64,000 bases of DNA from Carnobacterium gallinarum DSM 4847 (GCF_000744375.1 NZ_JQLU01000005.1:2279496-2343495); one strand, 5' to 3'. Positions 1 to 9,610 are shown, numbered from the stretch's first letter. Made by a program: numbers and translations. The notes: a model not told the origin generated them from the letters alone.

Positions 1-420
1 AGTTTTAGAATTATGGCTGGTAGTGGTGTGTTTGTTGCTTTAGTGGCTGTTTTAGGATTATGGTTTAGTAAACGTAAGAAAAACCTGTTAGAAAAGAAAT
101 GGATGCTTTATATCATTGCTTTTTGTACGTTTGTACCATTTATTGGAACAACAGCTGGTTGGTTGATTACTGAATTAGGACGTTATCCTTGGACCGTCTA
201 TGAAGTCTTTACTATTGCTCAATCTGTTTCACCAAATGTTTCAGTGACTTCTTTATTAATTAGTAACACGATTTATTTCTTATTATTTGCTGGTTTAGGT
301 GGCGTGATGGTTTACTTGACAATCCGTGAATTAAATCAAGGTCCTTATCATGAAGCAAAAATTAAAGATCAAGATAGTAAAGCAAATGTAGATCCATTTG
401 AAAGGGAGGCTTTTGAATAA
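1..420 (+). CDS. cydA: Cytochrome bd ubiquinol oxidase subunit I, C-terminal part
   Basis: The reading frame is already open at base 1, so this is the last ~139 residues of a gene that starts outside the window. It begins with FRIMAGSGV, a stretch typical of the late CydA membrane helices, and holds three hydrophobic segments (about residues 8-25, 35-55 and 85-105) before a charged tail. CydA carries the haem b558/b595/d centres and oxidises quinol while reducing oxygen to water in the cytoplasmic membrane. The stop codon overlaps the ATG of cydB by one base (TAATG), so the two subunits are translationally coupled. The identification also rests on the following cydBDC genes. The haem ligands lie mostly in the missing N-terminal part and cannot be checked. 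Confidence 0.93.
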   Translation, partial: SFRIMAGSGVFVALVAVLGLWFSKRKKNLLEKKWMLYIIAFCTFVPFIGTTAGWLITELGRYPWTVYEVFTIAQSVSPNVSVTSLLISNTIYFLLFAGLGGVMVYLTIRELNQGPYHEAKIKDQDSKANVDPFEREAFE

Positions 421-1445
421 TGGCTGATATTAGTGGGTTACAGTTACTTTGGTTTGTATTAATTGGAGTTTTATTCTCAGGTTTCTTCTTTTTAGAAGGA
501 TTTGATTTTGGTGTTGGAATGTCGACTCGATTATTAGCACGAAATCGTGAAGAGCGTAGTCAAGTTATTGGAACAATCGGACCTGTCTGGGATGCCAATG
601 AAGTTTGGTTATTAACAGCGGGTGGGGCAATGTTTGCATCTTTCCCTAACTGGTACGCAGCTGTATTTAGTGGGTATTACTTGATTTTATTTGTTATTTT
701 GTTTGGATTAATTATTCGTGGAGTTTCATTTGAATTCCGGAACAAAATGGCGACTGAAAAAGGACGGAATTTCTGGGATTGGACATTATTTGTCGGAAGT
801 TTAATTCCTCCATTTTTCTTTGGCTTGTTATTTACAAGTATGGTAAGTGGGATGCCTTTAGATGCTAAAAGCAATATGATGGCAACCTTTACAGACTATT
901 TCACTCCATTCTCAGTAGTGGGTGGAGTTGCTGTAACGTTATTGTGTTTCTTACATGGATTAAATTATATTCGCTTAAAAACGTTAGGTGAGATTCGTGA
1001 ACGAGCAGAAGCCTATGCGAAAAAATTATATTTAGTTTTATTTGTTGGTTTAGTGGCCTTTGCTGGATTACTTTATGTTTCTACTGATTTCTTCGATGTT
1101 CATTTAGTATCAACTTTAGTAATTTTAGTGATTATTATTTTACTAAGTGTAGTTGCAACGTATGGTGCTTACACTGGAAAAGAAATGTTATCGTTTATCA
1201 GCAGTGGTTTAACATTAATTGGAGTAGTTGCCCTATTATTCTTCGGTTTATTCCCACGTGTAATGGTTAGTTCACTTGATTCAGCTTACGATTTATTAAT
1301 TGTGAATGCCTCAAGTTCACCTTATACGCTTAAATTAATGACATGGATTTCATTATCTATTTTACCGTTTGTACTGTTGTATCAAGGTTGGAGTTACTAT
1401 ATCTTCCGTAAACGTATTTCTAAGGAAAAAGTGGTGGACTATTAA
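420..1445 (+). CDS. cydB: Cytochrome bd ubiquinol oxidase subunit II
   Basis: A 341-residue integral membrane protein with about eight hydrophobic helices. The early GFFFLEGFDFGVGM segment and the DANEVWLLTAGGA stretch are hallmark CydB sequences. CydB is the structural partner of CydA in the bd-type terminal oxidase and binds no catalytic haem itself in most species. It is a little shorter than the E. coli protein (about 379 residues), which is usual in Firmicutes. Its ATG overlaps the cydA stop, and it ends two bases before cydD, so cydABDC looks like one tight operon. Confidence 0.95.
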   Translation: MADISGLQLLWFVLIGVLFSGFFFLEGFDFGVGMSTRLLARNREERSQVIGTIGPVWDANEVWLLTAGGAMFASFPNWYAAVFSGYYLILFVILFGLIIRGVSFEFRNKMATEKGRNFWDWTLFVGSLIPPFFFGLLFTSMVSGMPLDAKSNMMATFTDYFTPFSVVGGVAVTLLCFLHGLNYIRLKTLGEIRERAEAYAKKLYLVLFVGLVAFAGLLYVSTDFFDVHLVSTLVILVIIILLSVVATYGAYTGKEMLSFISSGLTLIGVVALLFFGLFPRVMVSSLDSAYDLLIVNASSSPYTLKLMTWISLSILPFVLLYQGWSYYIFRKRISKEKVVDY

Positions 1446-1447
1446 AA

Positions 1448-3190
1448 ATGATGGATAAACGCTTAATGGGTTTATCTGGCATGAAGAAAATGATGATGTT
1501 GCTTGCAGGGATTTCTTTCCTGCAAGCTTTTATGATTATCTTTCAAGCGAGATATTTAGCCCTTTCAATTACTGGATTATGGAATGGTGAAGGTTTAACG
1601 AGTCAGTTTAGCCAGATGCTATTCTTTTTTTTAGCTTTTGGTGGACGACATCTATTAACCTTAATTCGCGAAAAGTTGCTGGATCATTTTTCCTATGAAA
1701 AAGGACAAGAACTACGGAAAGCATTATTAACAAAGGTTTTTTCTTTGGGCCCAAATATGGTTCAAAAATCAGGAACAGGAAATGTGGTGACAATGGCTTT
1801 AGAAGGCATTCGTCAAACAGAAAAATACATTACCTTATTCTTATCAAAAATGATGAATATGATGATTGTTCCGTGGCTGATTTTGATTTATGTGTTTATG
1901 TTAGATTTTGATTCAGGTATAACGATGATTATTGTATTTCCAATTATTATTGTGTTTATGATCGTGCTGGGATATGCAGCGAGAGGAAAAGCGGATCGTC
2001 AGTATGAAACGTACCGCGTTTTATCGAATCATTTTGTGGATTCACTGCAAGGATTAGAAACATTAAAACTGTTAGGGTTAAGTAAAAAATATCAAAAGAA
2101 TGTCTATGATGTGAGTGAAAGTTATCGTAAAGCAACAATGAGTACACTAAAAATTGCAATTTTATCAACCTTTGCATTAGATTTCTTTACAACCTTGTCG
2201 ATTGCTGTAATTGCTTTATTCTTGGGTTTGCGTCTGTTGGAAGGTGGTTTAACTTTGTTGCCGGCTTTAACTGTGTTGATTTTGTCACCTGAATTTTTCT
2301 TGCCATTACGAGAATTTTCTAGTGATTATCATGATACGTTAGATGGTAAGAATGCGATGGGGGCTATTCTAGATGTATTAGAATTAGAAAGCCCAACGGA
2401 TAATCAAGTCTTACCAGATTCAGATGAAGGCTGGACGGCTGAAAGTCAGCTAGTAATTAAAGAGTTAAATGTTAGCTATGATAACAATGAGCAATTAGCG
2501 TTAGAGGGAATTAATTTGGAGTGGCAAGGATATGGCAAAATTGGTCTAATCGGTGCTAGTGGTTCGGGAAAATCATCTTTTATTGATACGATTGGTGGTT
2601 TTTTACCTCCAACTTCTGCCGCTGAGATTAGTCTGAATGGTGTTCAAGTGCCTCATTTTGCACAAACCAATTGGCAGAAGCAGATGCTTTATATTCCTCA
2701 AAAACCTTATTTATTCCATGATACATTAGCAAATAATATTCGTTTTTATATTCCAACTGCAAGCGATAGTGATGTGCTAGTTGCCGCAGAAAAGGCTGGT
2801 TTGAAAGAATTTATTTCTGAACTGCCAGATGGATTAGAAACCTTTATTGGTGAAAGTGGTCGAATGATGAGTGGGGGACAGGCCCAACGTGTTGCAATCG
2901 CTCGTGCTTTTTTAGATTCTGACCGAAAAATATTGCTATTCGATGAACCAACTGCTCATTTGGATATTGAAACAGAAGTTGCTTTGAAAGAGGCAATCTT
3001 ACCTTTAATGGAACAACATCTAGTTTTCTTTGCAACCCATCGTTTACATTGGACAAATGAAATGGATTATATTTTAGTGATGGATCATGGGAAAATTGTG
3101 GAAGCAGGAACTCATGATGAATTAGTAGCTAAAAAAGGTGCTTATGTAACATTAATGAACCAGATGAGAGGTGGACAGCCAAATGAATAA
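1448..3190 (+). CDS. cydD: Thiol reductant ABC exporter, subunit CydD
   Basis: A 580-residue fused ABC exporter half-transporter: about six membrane helices in the first ~310 residues, then an ATPase domain. The Walker A motif GASGSGKSS lies near residue 370, the signature MSGGQAQR near 473 and Walker B ILLFDEPTAH near 495. With CydC it forms a heterodimer that exports glutathione/cysteine (or handles haem-linked redox) and is needed to assemble cytochrome bd. It starts two bases after cydB and overlaps the beginning of the next gene, as in other Firmicute cydABCD operons. CydD rather than CydC is assigned from gene order; the two are homologous. Confidence 0.92.
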   Translation: MMDKRLMGLSGMKKMMMLLAGISFLQAFMIIFQARYLALSITGLWNGEGLTSQFSQMLFFFLAFGGRHLLTLIREKLLDHFSYEKGQELRKALLTKVFSLGPNMVQKSGTGNVVTMALEGIRQTEKYITLFLSKMMNMMIVPWLILIYVFMLDFDSGITMIIVFPIIIVFMIVLGYAARGKADRQYETYRVLSNHFVDSLQGLETLKLLGLSKKYQKNVYDVSESYRKATMSTLKIAILSTFALDFFTTLSIAVIALFLGLRLLEGGLTLLPALTVLILSPEFFLPLREFSSDYHDTLDGKNAMGAILDVLELESPTDNQVLPDSDEGWTAESQLVIKELNVSYDNNEQLALEGINLEWQGYGKIGLIGASGSGKSSFIDTIGGFLPPTSAAEISLNGVQVPHFAQTNWQKQMLYIPQKPYLFHDTLANNIRFYIPTASDSDVLVAAEKAGLKEFISELPDGLETFIGESGRMMSGGQAQRVAIARAFLDSDRKILLFDEPTAHLDIETEVALKEAILPLMEQHLVFFATHRLHWTNEMDYILVMDHGKIVEAGTHDELVAKKGAYVTLMNQMRGGQPNE

Positions 3191-4997
3191 AAATCGTAGC
3201 AAAGAAATTCGTGAAACCTTTGCCAAAGATACTTGGGTGCGTCCTTATCTGGCTAAATACCGTAAACTTTTATTTTTGGTGCTGTTCTTGGGTTTTATGA
3301 CGCTATTTAGCGGAAGTGCCTTAATGTTTGTCTCTGGCTATTTAATTAGCAAGTCAGCAAGTATGGGAATTTCGATTCAAAATGGTGGCAATGAGAATAT
3401 CATGCTTGTTTATGTTCCAATTGTTTTAACACGTGCTTTTGGAATAAGTCGTCCAACGTTTCGTTACGTTGAACGATTGACTAGTCATAACTGGGTATTA
3501 AAGATGACCTCAGATTTACGAGTAAAGCTCTATCGTTCTTTGGAAAAAGATGCGATTTTCTTTAAGGGAAAGTATAAAACCGGAGATATTTTAGCGGTTC
3601 TTGCTGAAGATATCGATCATATTCAAAATCTCTATTTGCGAACTATTTTCCCAACGTTAATTTCTTGGGGCATTTATGTAGTAGTCATTATTGCTCTGGG
3701 GTTATTTTCAATTCCATTTGCGATTATGATGCTGGTAATGTTAGCGATTGTGACAATTCTTTTGCCGTTAGTTTCATTATTAGTGAATGGAGCGAAGATG
3801 TATGCGCAAAAAACTGCTAGAAATGGTCTTTACGATCAATTAACAGATGCTGTTTTAGGTGTGGGTGATTGGCTGTTTAGTGGGCGTAAACATGATTTTG
3901 TTGCTAGTTATGAAGGTAGTGAGAATGAGGTTCGCCAAGATGATTCTAAGATTAAACAATTTGATCGTGTTCGAGATTTTATTGTTCAACTTATTTTTGG
4001 ACTGATTGCACTGCTAGTTTTAGTCTGGACAAGTATGATTTTTAAAGGAGAACATGGTGGTGCAGCTAACTGGATTGGTGCATTTACATTAGCTGTTTTT
4101 CCATTAATTGATGCTTTTGCACCAGTTCCAAGTGCCGTTTCGGAACTGACTATCTATGAAGATTCAGTGAAACGTATGAATGCTTTACCTGAGACGGAAG
4201 AATCGCCAGAACAAATGAAATTCATGCAAATGGCTGTTGAAAAATTAGCAGGTTCAGACTTTCAACAAGTAACCATTGATTGTATTGATTTTGCTTATGA
4301 AAAAGAAAGCAACTTAGTTTTGCGAGATGTTTCATTAGAAATTCCTAAAGGCAAGAAAATTGCGATTCTAGGAAAAAGTGGAGCTGGAAAAAGTACGTTA
4401 GGTAAGTTAATTCGTGGAGATCTGAAACCGCAAAAAGGAAGTATTTGTTTAAACGATGTACCAGTTTATGAATTAGGCGATGAAGTAGCGAATTGGATAG
4501 GTGTGATTAATCAAAGCCCCTATTTATTCAATACAACCGTTTTAAATAATGTTCGCTTAGGCAATATTCATGCAAGTGATGAAGACGTGATTGCGGCTTT
4601 GTATCAAGTTGGTTTAGGTGAGATGCTGGCAAGTTTACCAGATGGGTTTCAAACGACCGTTGAGGAAGCCGGAGGACGCTTTTCTGGCGGGGAACGGCAA
4701 CGCTTGGCGCTAGCTCGAATTTTATTACAAGATAGCCCGATTATTTTGTTGGATGAGCCGACAGTCGGATTAGATCCTATTACAGAGCAAATTTTATTAG
4801 ATACTTTATTTACCGTATTAGCTGATAAAACAATTATCTGGATTACTCATCATTTACAGGGTGTTGATCAGATGGATGAAGTTATTTTTATTGAAGATGG
4901 TAAGATTGCAATTCAAGGAACTCCTACCCAGCTTTTAAGGGAAAATAGCCGATACCAAACACTTTATCATCTAGATCGTGGTGAAATGACTTTTTAA
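3183..4997 (+). CDS. cydC: Thiol reductant ABC exporter, subunit CydC
   Basis: A ~604-residue ABC half-transporter with N-terminal membrane domain (GSALMFVSGYLISKSA region) and C-terminal ATPase: Walker A GKSGAGKST near residue 397, signature FSGGERQR near 500, Walker B IILLDEP near 520. It pairs with CydD for cytochrome bd maturation. I place the start at ATG 3183 because GAGGTGG ends eight bases upstream; an ATG at 3171 would precede that ribosome binding site. The start lies inside the last codons of cydD, so translation is coupled. A strong terminator follows the gene. Confidence 0.92.
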   Translation: MNKNRSKEIRETFAKDTWVRPYLAKYRKLLFLVLFLGFMTLFSGSALMFVSGYLISKSASMGISIQNGGNENIMLVYVPIVLTRAFGISRPTFRYVERLTSHNWVLKMTSDLRVKLYRSLEKDAIFFKGKYKTGDILAVLAEDIDHIQNLYLRTIFPTLISWGIYVVVIIALGLFSIPFAIMMLVMLAIVTILLPLVSLLVNGAKMYAQKTARNGLYDQLTDAVLGVGDWLFSGRKHDFVASYEGSENEVRQDDSKIKQFDRVRDFIVQLIFGLIALLVLVWTSMIFKGEHGGAANWIGAFTLAVFPLIDAFAPVPSAVSELTIYEDSVKRMNALPETEESPEQMKFMQMAVEKLAGSDFQQVTIDCIDFAYEKESNLVLRDVSLEIPKGKKIAILGKSGAGKSTLGKLIRGDLKPQKGSICLNDVPVYELGDEVANWIGVINQSPYLFNTTVLNNVRLGNIHASDEDVIAALYQVGLGEMLASLPDGFQTTVEEAGGRFSGGERQRLALARILLQDSPIILLDEPTVGLDPITEQILLDTLFTVLADKTIIWITHHLQGVDQMDEVIFIEDGKIAIQGTPTQLLRENSRYQTLYHLDRGEMTF

Positions 4998-5004
4998 CTA
5001 TTTC

Positions 5005-5047
5005 AAACTAAGATAAAACTTTTTTAAGTTTTATCTTAGTTTTTTTA
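5005..5047 (+). terminator. Terminator of the cydABDC operon
   Basis: A near-perfect inverted repeat (AAACTAAGATAAAACTT and its complement, short loop) is followed at once by a run of T. It sits just after the cydC stop, so it closes the cyd operon. Confidence 0.9.
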
Positions 5048-5124
5048 TTTAAATAAAAGTTTAATGACTTTTTTTGCATATAGTTTATGTAAGAGCAAAA
5101 TAAAATAAGTTAGGAGGTGGACAG

Positions 5125-5319
5125 ATGTTACAGAATGATTTAGTGGAAAAAAGAGTGAGAAATACGGCGTCTATGACGAAGGCAAGAGATATAAAAGTAG
5201 CGAAATACTTGCTACGGAAACAATTTCCCGTGCAACAAGTGTTAGATGCAACCAGTTTAGATCCTAAAGAACTCAGTCAACTAATTAAAACAGTTCGTAA
5301 GGAAGAGTATATTGATTAA
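5125..5319 (+). CDS. Small hypothetical protein with HTH-like segment
   Basis: A 64-residue, basic, soluble protein with an excellent ribosome binding site (AGGAGGTGGACAG before ATG). I do not recognise a family. Residues ~25-58 (RKQFPVQQVLDATSLDPKELSQLIKT) read like a helix-turn-helix: a hydrophobic helix, a turn and a second helix with a Ser/Leu pattern, as found in resolvase or sigma-like DNA-binding folds, but this is inference. It stands alone between the cyd operon terminator and the convergent polyprenyl synthase gene. Confidence 0.6.
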   Translation: MLQNDLVEKRVRNTASMTKARDIKVAKYLLRKQFPVQQVLDATSLDPKELSQLIKTVRKEEYID

Positions 5320-5325
5320 TAAAAA

Positions 5326-5361
5326 AACTAGTTAAACAAATTTTAGTTGTTTAACTAGTTT
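5326..5361 (-). terminator. Terminator of the polyprenyl synthase gene
   Basis: A perfect 15-bp stem (AAACTAGTTAAACAA) with a 6-base loop. The T run lies on the minus-strand exit side (A run at 5320-5327), so it mainly terminates the leftward gene; the plus-strand exit has no U tract. Confidence 0.85.
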
Positions 5362-5374
5362 GGTGAACATCTTA

Positions 5375-6361
5375 TTAGTGAGTTCGTGTTAGCAGAGTAT
5401 GAGTTAAGTTGTATAATAGCGTTTTTTCAGGTAAATTTGGTAATTTTTGAATTGATTTTAAGGCTTTATTTGTATAGCGTTCAGCTAAATTTTTGGCTAG
5501 TTGAACACCTTCATATTTTTGAATAAGCTCTAAAATAATTTTAACGTCCTCATTTGTCATTTCAGCACCTTTATTTAAATAAGGACAGAATTCTTTTTTG
5601 TGGTCTTTCATTGCGAGAATTAAGGGCAATGAATAGACTCCTTGTTTGACATCTTCTAAGACAGGTTTTTTAAGAGTATCGCTATTTTCAGTATAATCAA
5701 GAATGTCGTCTAAAATTTGAAAAGCAATTCCGATATTGTGTCCAATATGATAACTTAACGTCACAACTGTTAAGTCTGCATTTCCCATTTTTGCTCCTTC
5801 AAAACAGCTTAAAGAGAAAAGTTGCGCAGTTTTTCCAGTAACTCGACGTAAGTATTGTCTTAGAGTAATTTCAGTATTATAACGCAAATGCATTTGATCA
5901 AGCTCACCAATTAAAATGCGCTTCATTGTGAATGCATTTAATTTTAATGTTGAAAAAGATTCAAGAGAATCAGCAATCAATCCAAAATAAACAGCAAATA
6001 AAAAATCTCCTGTATAAACGGCGATATCTTTGCCATAAATTGACTGAACAGTATCTACACCACGACGAGTCGGTGAATCATCAATAACATCATCATGAAC
6101 AAGGGTAGCCATATGCAGAATTTCTAGGGAAGCAGCAGTATAAATAATTTTTTGATGCTCTTTTTTTTCAATAGAGCCAAAACGTGAAAATAGAATAAAG
6201 TAAGCAGGGCGAAGTAATTTCCCACCAGAATGCAATAAATCTTGAACAGTTTGTTGGATATCTTTATTCCGAATCCGGACTTTTTTCTCAATTATTGCAT
6301 AACTTTCCACTAAATCCTTTTCGATTTCGGGAAACTGTTCCCACATTGGATGAATCGGCAT
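5375..6361 (-). CDS. Polyprenyl (heptaprenyl-type) diphosphate synthase
   Basis: A ~328-residue trans-isoprenyl diphosphate synthase that condenses isopentenyl diphosphate units to build the side chain of (demethyl)menaquinone. The two Asp-rich motifs are visible: HDDVIDDSPTRRG near residue 88 (FARM, with the following Arg pair) and FQILDDILDYT near 215 (SARM). The start at 6361 is preferred because GAAAGGA precedes it and the family's normal N-terminus fits; an upstream ATG at 6436 would add an unrelated leader. It is divergent from the MenA-type gene that would use its product. It could be called HepT or IspB-like; chain length cannot be read from sequence alone. Confidence 0.88.
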   Translation of the reverse strand: MPIHPMWEQFPEIEKDLVESYAIIEKKVRIRNKDIQQTVQDLLHSGGKLLRPAYFILFSRFGSIEKKEHQKIIYTAASLEILHMATLVHDDVIDDSPTRRGVDTVQSIYGKDIAVYTGDFLFAVYFGLIADSLESFSTLKLNAFTMKRILIGELDQMHLRYNTEITLRQYLRRVTGKTAQLFSLSCFEGAKMGNADLTVVTLSYHIGHNIGIAFQILDDILDYTENSDTLKKPVLEDVKQGVYSLPLILAMKDHKKEFCPYLNKGAEMTNEDVKIILELIQKYEGVQLAKNLAERYTNKALKSIQKLPNLPEKTLLYNLTHTLLTRTH

Positions 6362-6619
6362 AATTATGTTCCTTTCAATAGGAGTAAATCCTAACGTCTT
6401 ATTATTAGTTACGAATAATTCTAAATGAATATTCATATTCTTAAATCTATCTTATTCCCAGACAAGTGTCAATGATTGTGAATTAAAAAAATAGAAAAAT
6501 CTCTTGAATAGGTGCCAATAAGCTTTTTTTCTTGACTTTAGAAATGCTTCATTGCATATTTAAGAGAGTTGTAAAAAATTAAGTATCGTTCATTTGTTGA
6601 ACAAAAAAGGAAGGTTTTT

Positions 6620-7528
6620 ATGAAATTTAAAACATTTTTAGAACTTGTTGAAATGCAAGCTAAGACAGCAAGTGTTTTGCCTTATTTTATGGGGATATTG
6701 TATGCTTGGTATCATTATAAGGAATTGCATTTATTTAATTTAGTTATTTTCTTTATCGCTATGTTTTTATTTAATATGGCAGTGGATGCTATTGATAATT
6801 ATATGGATTATAAAAAAGCCTCTAATGAGCATAGCTATCGTGAGGATGTTAATGTCATTGGGCGCGAAAAGATACCGATGCCTTTAGTGGGGGTTTTGAT
6901 TGTAGGAATGGTGGTAGTATCAGCTGGATTAGGATTATACTTGGTTCAACAGACTGGTTGGCCGCTTTTATTTATGGGGCTTTATTGTTACTTTGTCGGG
7001 ATCTTCTATTCGTCAGGACCTAAGCCAATTTCTAGCATGCCTTTAGGAGAACTTTTTTCTGGTTTTACAATGGGCTTTATGATTTATATCATTAGTATTT
7101 ATGTAAATGCCTATAATGTGATGGATTTTAATAGTCAAACCTTTTTAATTATTTTATTTGCTTCTATTCCAAATATGTTTGCTATTGCTAATCTAATGTT
7201 AGCGAATAATATCTGTGATCTTGAAGAAGATATTACCAATAAACGTTATACGCTACCATATTATTTAGGAAAAGCGCGAGCATTATCTTTGTTCAAATGG
7301 TTATATATACTTGCATTTCTTGTTTTAATTATTTCTGTAGTTACAGGTATTTATCCAAAAATGATGCTTTTAACGTTATTGATGGTCCCATTAGTTAAAA
7401 AAAATACAAGTAGATTTTTAGAAAAACAAGTAAAATCAGAAACTTTTATCTATGCTGTGCAAAATTTAGCAGCAATTACATTAGTACAAGTTCTAGCATT
7501 TGGAGTAGGAATTTGGTTTCAGTTTTAA
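6620..7528 (+). CDS. menA: MenA-type 1,4-dihydroxy-2-naphthoate polyprenyltransferase
   Basis: A 302-residue UbiA-superfamily membrane enzyme with about eight hydrophobic helices. The metal/diphosphate-binding signature is present as NMAVDAIDNYMD (DxxDxxxD) near residues 52-63, and a second acidic cluster NNICDLEEDI appears near 193-202. It attaches the polyprenyl chain to dihydroxynaphthoate to give demethylmenaquinone in the membrane. The divergent prenyl synthase and the nearby cyd and ndh genes support a role in respiratory quinone supply. No UbiE/MenG methylase is in the window, so whether the quinone is methylated cannot be told. Confidence 0.88.
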   Translation: MKFKTFLELVEMQAKTASVLPYFMGILYAWYHYKELHLFNLVIFFIAMFLFNMAVDAIDNYMDYKKASNEHSYREDVNVIGREKIPMPLVGVLIVGMVVVSAGLGLYLVQQTGWPLLFMGLYCYFVGIFYSSGPKPISSMPLGELFSGFTMGFMIYIISIYVNAYNVMDFNSQTFLIILFASIPNMFAIANLMLANNICDLEEDITNKRYTLPYYLGKARALSLFKWLYILAFLVLIISVVTGIYPKMMLLTLLMVPLVKKNTSRFLEKQVKSETFIYAVQNLAAITLVQVLAFGVGIWFQF

Positions 7529-7721
7529 TGTGCCTGGATTTAAATTAAATGAAAAATTAGCTCCTTGTAAATTTAAGGTCTTTATTCATTTAAGTAACCG
7601 TTTGAATTTTATTTTTTTACCTAAGATTGCTGATAAAATAATTATTGAAAGTTAGGGTGAATACTGCGATAATGGAATAAGAGTAAAATTAAATTGAATT
7701 AAAAAAGGGGTCATAAAAATA

Positions 7722-8099
7722 ATGAATGTATTAAGAGGGCAGATTCAAGTTGAGAAGTATGCTTTTGAATTATCCTCTGGTTCTCCAGAAGCGGAAACTA
7801 AAGTTGAAGTGTTAATCAATGAAGTTGTGCCAACTGATGAAGCAGATCAAGGAATTTTAGAAGAAGGAAAAATGTTTCGCATGGAGGTTCCATTTGCACT
7901 TCAATTAAACCGTTTTAAAATTGAAGGATTACTTAGCCAAATAGTTCAAATTCCAGAATTTTTTGGTGCTCCAAATGAAATTCCAGTTGAAGATATGCGT
8001 GAACTTTCTCGCCCGTTAATTAAATATATTGAACGTTTAACGTATGAAGTAACTGAAATTGCTTTTGACGAACCAGGATTTGCATTGAATTTTGATTAA
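7722..8099 (+). CDS. DUF1149 family protein
   Basis: A 125-residue acidic soluble protein that I recognise as the DUF1149 family of lactic acid bacteria, thought to have a SecB-like fold. Sequence pointers are the N-terminal IQVEKYAFEL strand, the EVPFALQLNRFKIEG strand and the C-terminal MRELSRPLIKYIERLTYEVTEIAFDEPG helix. Its function is unknown; a chaperone role would be inference from fold. It has its own AAGGGG ribosome binding site and is followed by a terminator, so it is probably monocistronic. Confidence 0.75.
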   Translation: MNVLRGQIQVEKYAFELSSGSPEAETKVEVLINEVVPTDEADQGILEEGKMFRMEVPFALQLNRFKIEGLLSQIVQIPEFFGAPNEIPVEDMRELSRPLIKYIERLTYEVTEIAFDEPGFALNFD

Positions 8100-8112
8100 T
8101 TTATTCTAAACT

Positions 8113-8148
8113 AGATCTGCTCATTTTAATGAGTGGGTCTTTTATTTT
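8113..8148 (+). terminator. Terminator after the DUF1149 gene
   Basis: Inverted repeat AGATCTGCTCAT / ATGAGTGGGTCT with wobble pairs, then a T-rich tract. Confidence 0.7.
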
Positions 8149-8292
8149 TATATGCCATGAGTAGTAAAATATGCTCAAGAACACACAATCCTTCTCTTTG
8201 ACTTTAGAACAATAACTGCCGTATACTAATCATATCCTAATAAAGAAATAGTTTAATAAGCAATTATACAAAGAAAGTGAGTGTTATCAAAC

Positions 8293-9498
8293 ATGAGTAA
8301 AACAAAAATTGTTATTTTAGGTGCTGGCTATGGTGGACTGCGTACGTTAAAGGGATTGCAAAAGAAACATCTTGATGTTGAGATTACTCTTGTGAATAAA
8401 AATGACTACCATTATGAGGCTACTTATTTACATGAAGTAGCAAGTGGAGCTAAAGAACCAGAACAAATTAGTTTTCAAATCAAGGATGTTGTAGATCCAA
8501 AGCAAACTACTTTTATTCAAGATACAGTTATCCAAGTAAATAAAGATGAAAAAACAGTTAACTTAGAGAAAAATGGTACAATTTCATTTGATTATTTAGT
8601 TTTTGCTTTAGGATTTGAATCAGAATCATTTGGAATTCCAGGTGTTGAAGAATTTGGTTTGCCAATGGTAACAATTGATAGCGCAGTGACTATTCGAGAA
8701 CATATGCACCAACAGTTTGCTGCCTATCAAGAAAGTCAAGATGATTCATTATTGAGCATTGTTGTTTGTGGCGCCGGGTTTACAAGTATTGAGTATCTTG
8801 GAGAATTGACGCAACAATTGCCAAAGTTAGCTAAAAAATACAATTTGCCAGTTGAAAAAATACAACTGACTTGTATCGAAGCAATGCCAACTTTATTGCC
8901 TATGTTTGCTGATAAGCTTGCAAATTATGGAATTCAAAAATTGAAAGATCGTGGTGTACAGTTTATCGTCGGAACACCAATCAAGGAAATTACTCAAGAT
9001 ACCGTTATTTATGAAGAAAATGAAGAATTAAAATCAATTAAAGCGAAAACAATCGTTTGGACTACGGGGGTTAAGGGGAGTAGTGTAGTCGGTCAATCTG
9101 GTTTTGAAGAACGCCGTGGTCGAGTAATGGTAGAGTCAGATTTAACGGCTCCAGGATACTCAGAAATATTTGTTATTGGTGATTGTTCAGCGGTTATGGA
9201 CCCAGAAAGTAATCGTCCTTATCCAACGACGGCCCAAATCGCATTGAAGCAAGCGGATGGAGTTGTGACAAATTTAGTAGCCAAACTAAATGATCGACCA
9301 ATTGTTCCTTTTACCTTTAAATCACAAGGATCAGTTTGCTCAATTGGGAATAATGAAGCAATTGGTGAGGTATTGGGAGCCAATCTAAAAGGTTATCCAG
9401 CCTCTGTTATGAAGAAAATTATTGAAGATAAATCTTTAAGTCAAACTGGTGGTTTAAAAATTATGTTCAACAAAGGTCGCTTCGATTTATATCACTAA
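8293..9498 (+). CDS. ndh: Type II NADH dehydrogenase
   Basis: A ~401-residue FAD-dependent pyridine nucleotide oxidoreductase. The N-terminal FAD dinucleotide motif GAGYGGLRTLKGL is at about residues 9-21, a second Rossmann motif VVCGAGFTSIEYLGEL near 157-172 binds NAD(P)H, and VIGDCSAVMDPE near 297 is the conserved FAD-contact Asp region. It moves electrons from NADH to quinone at the inner face of the membrane without pumping protons and so feeds the bd oxidase encoded upstream. I choose ATG 8293 over the GTG 8281 because GAAAGTGA sits 12 bases upstream. The protein has a modest C-terminal amphipathic end rather than a clear membrane helix. Confidence 0.87.
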   Translation: MSKTKIVILGAGYGGLRTLKGLQKKHLDVEITLVNKNDYHYEATYLHEVASGAKEPEQISFQIKDVVDPKQTTFIQDTVIQVNKDEKTVNLEKNGTISFDYLVFALGFESESFGIPGVEEFGLPMVTIDSAVTIREHMHQQFAAYQESQDDSLLSIVVCGAGFTSIEYLGELTQQLPKLAKKYNLPVEKIQLTCIEAMPTLLPMFADKLANYGIQKLKDRGVQFIVGTPIKEITQDTVIYEENEELKSIKAKTIVWTTGVKGSSVVGQSGFEERRGRVMVESDLTAPGYSEIFVIGDCSAVMDPESNRPYPTTAQIALKQADGVVTNLVAKLNDRPIVPFTFKSQGSVCSIGNNEAIGEVLGANLKGYPASVMKKIIEDKSLSQTGGLKIMFNKGRFDLYH

Positions 9499-9564
9499 AC
9501 TAAAAGAAATAAGTATAAATTAAGAAATTGCGAAGAAGATTTATTCACAAGGTAAGGAATTTAG

Positions 9565-9610
9565 AGTGTGAAGCAAAACTAAAAAATAGTTTTGTCTCAC
9601 ACTTTTTTTT
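9565..9610 (+). terminator. Terminator after ndh
   Basis: AGTGTGAAGCAAAACTA pairs with TAGTTTTGTCTCACACT across a short A-rich loop and runs into eight T. Confidence 0.88.

Noticed and set aside
677-874. Minus-strand open frame inside cydB
   Set aside because: Antisense shadow of a clearly real gene; no family-like sequence.
5125-5319. Toxin-antitoxin antitoxin gene
   Set aside because: The HTH-like small protein has no partner gene next to it; both flanks are terminators.
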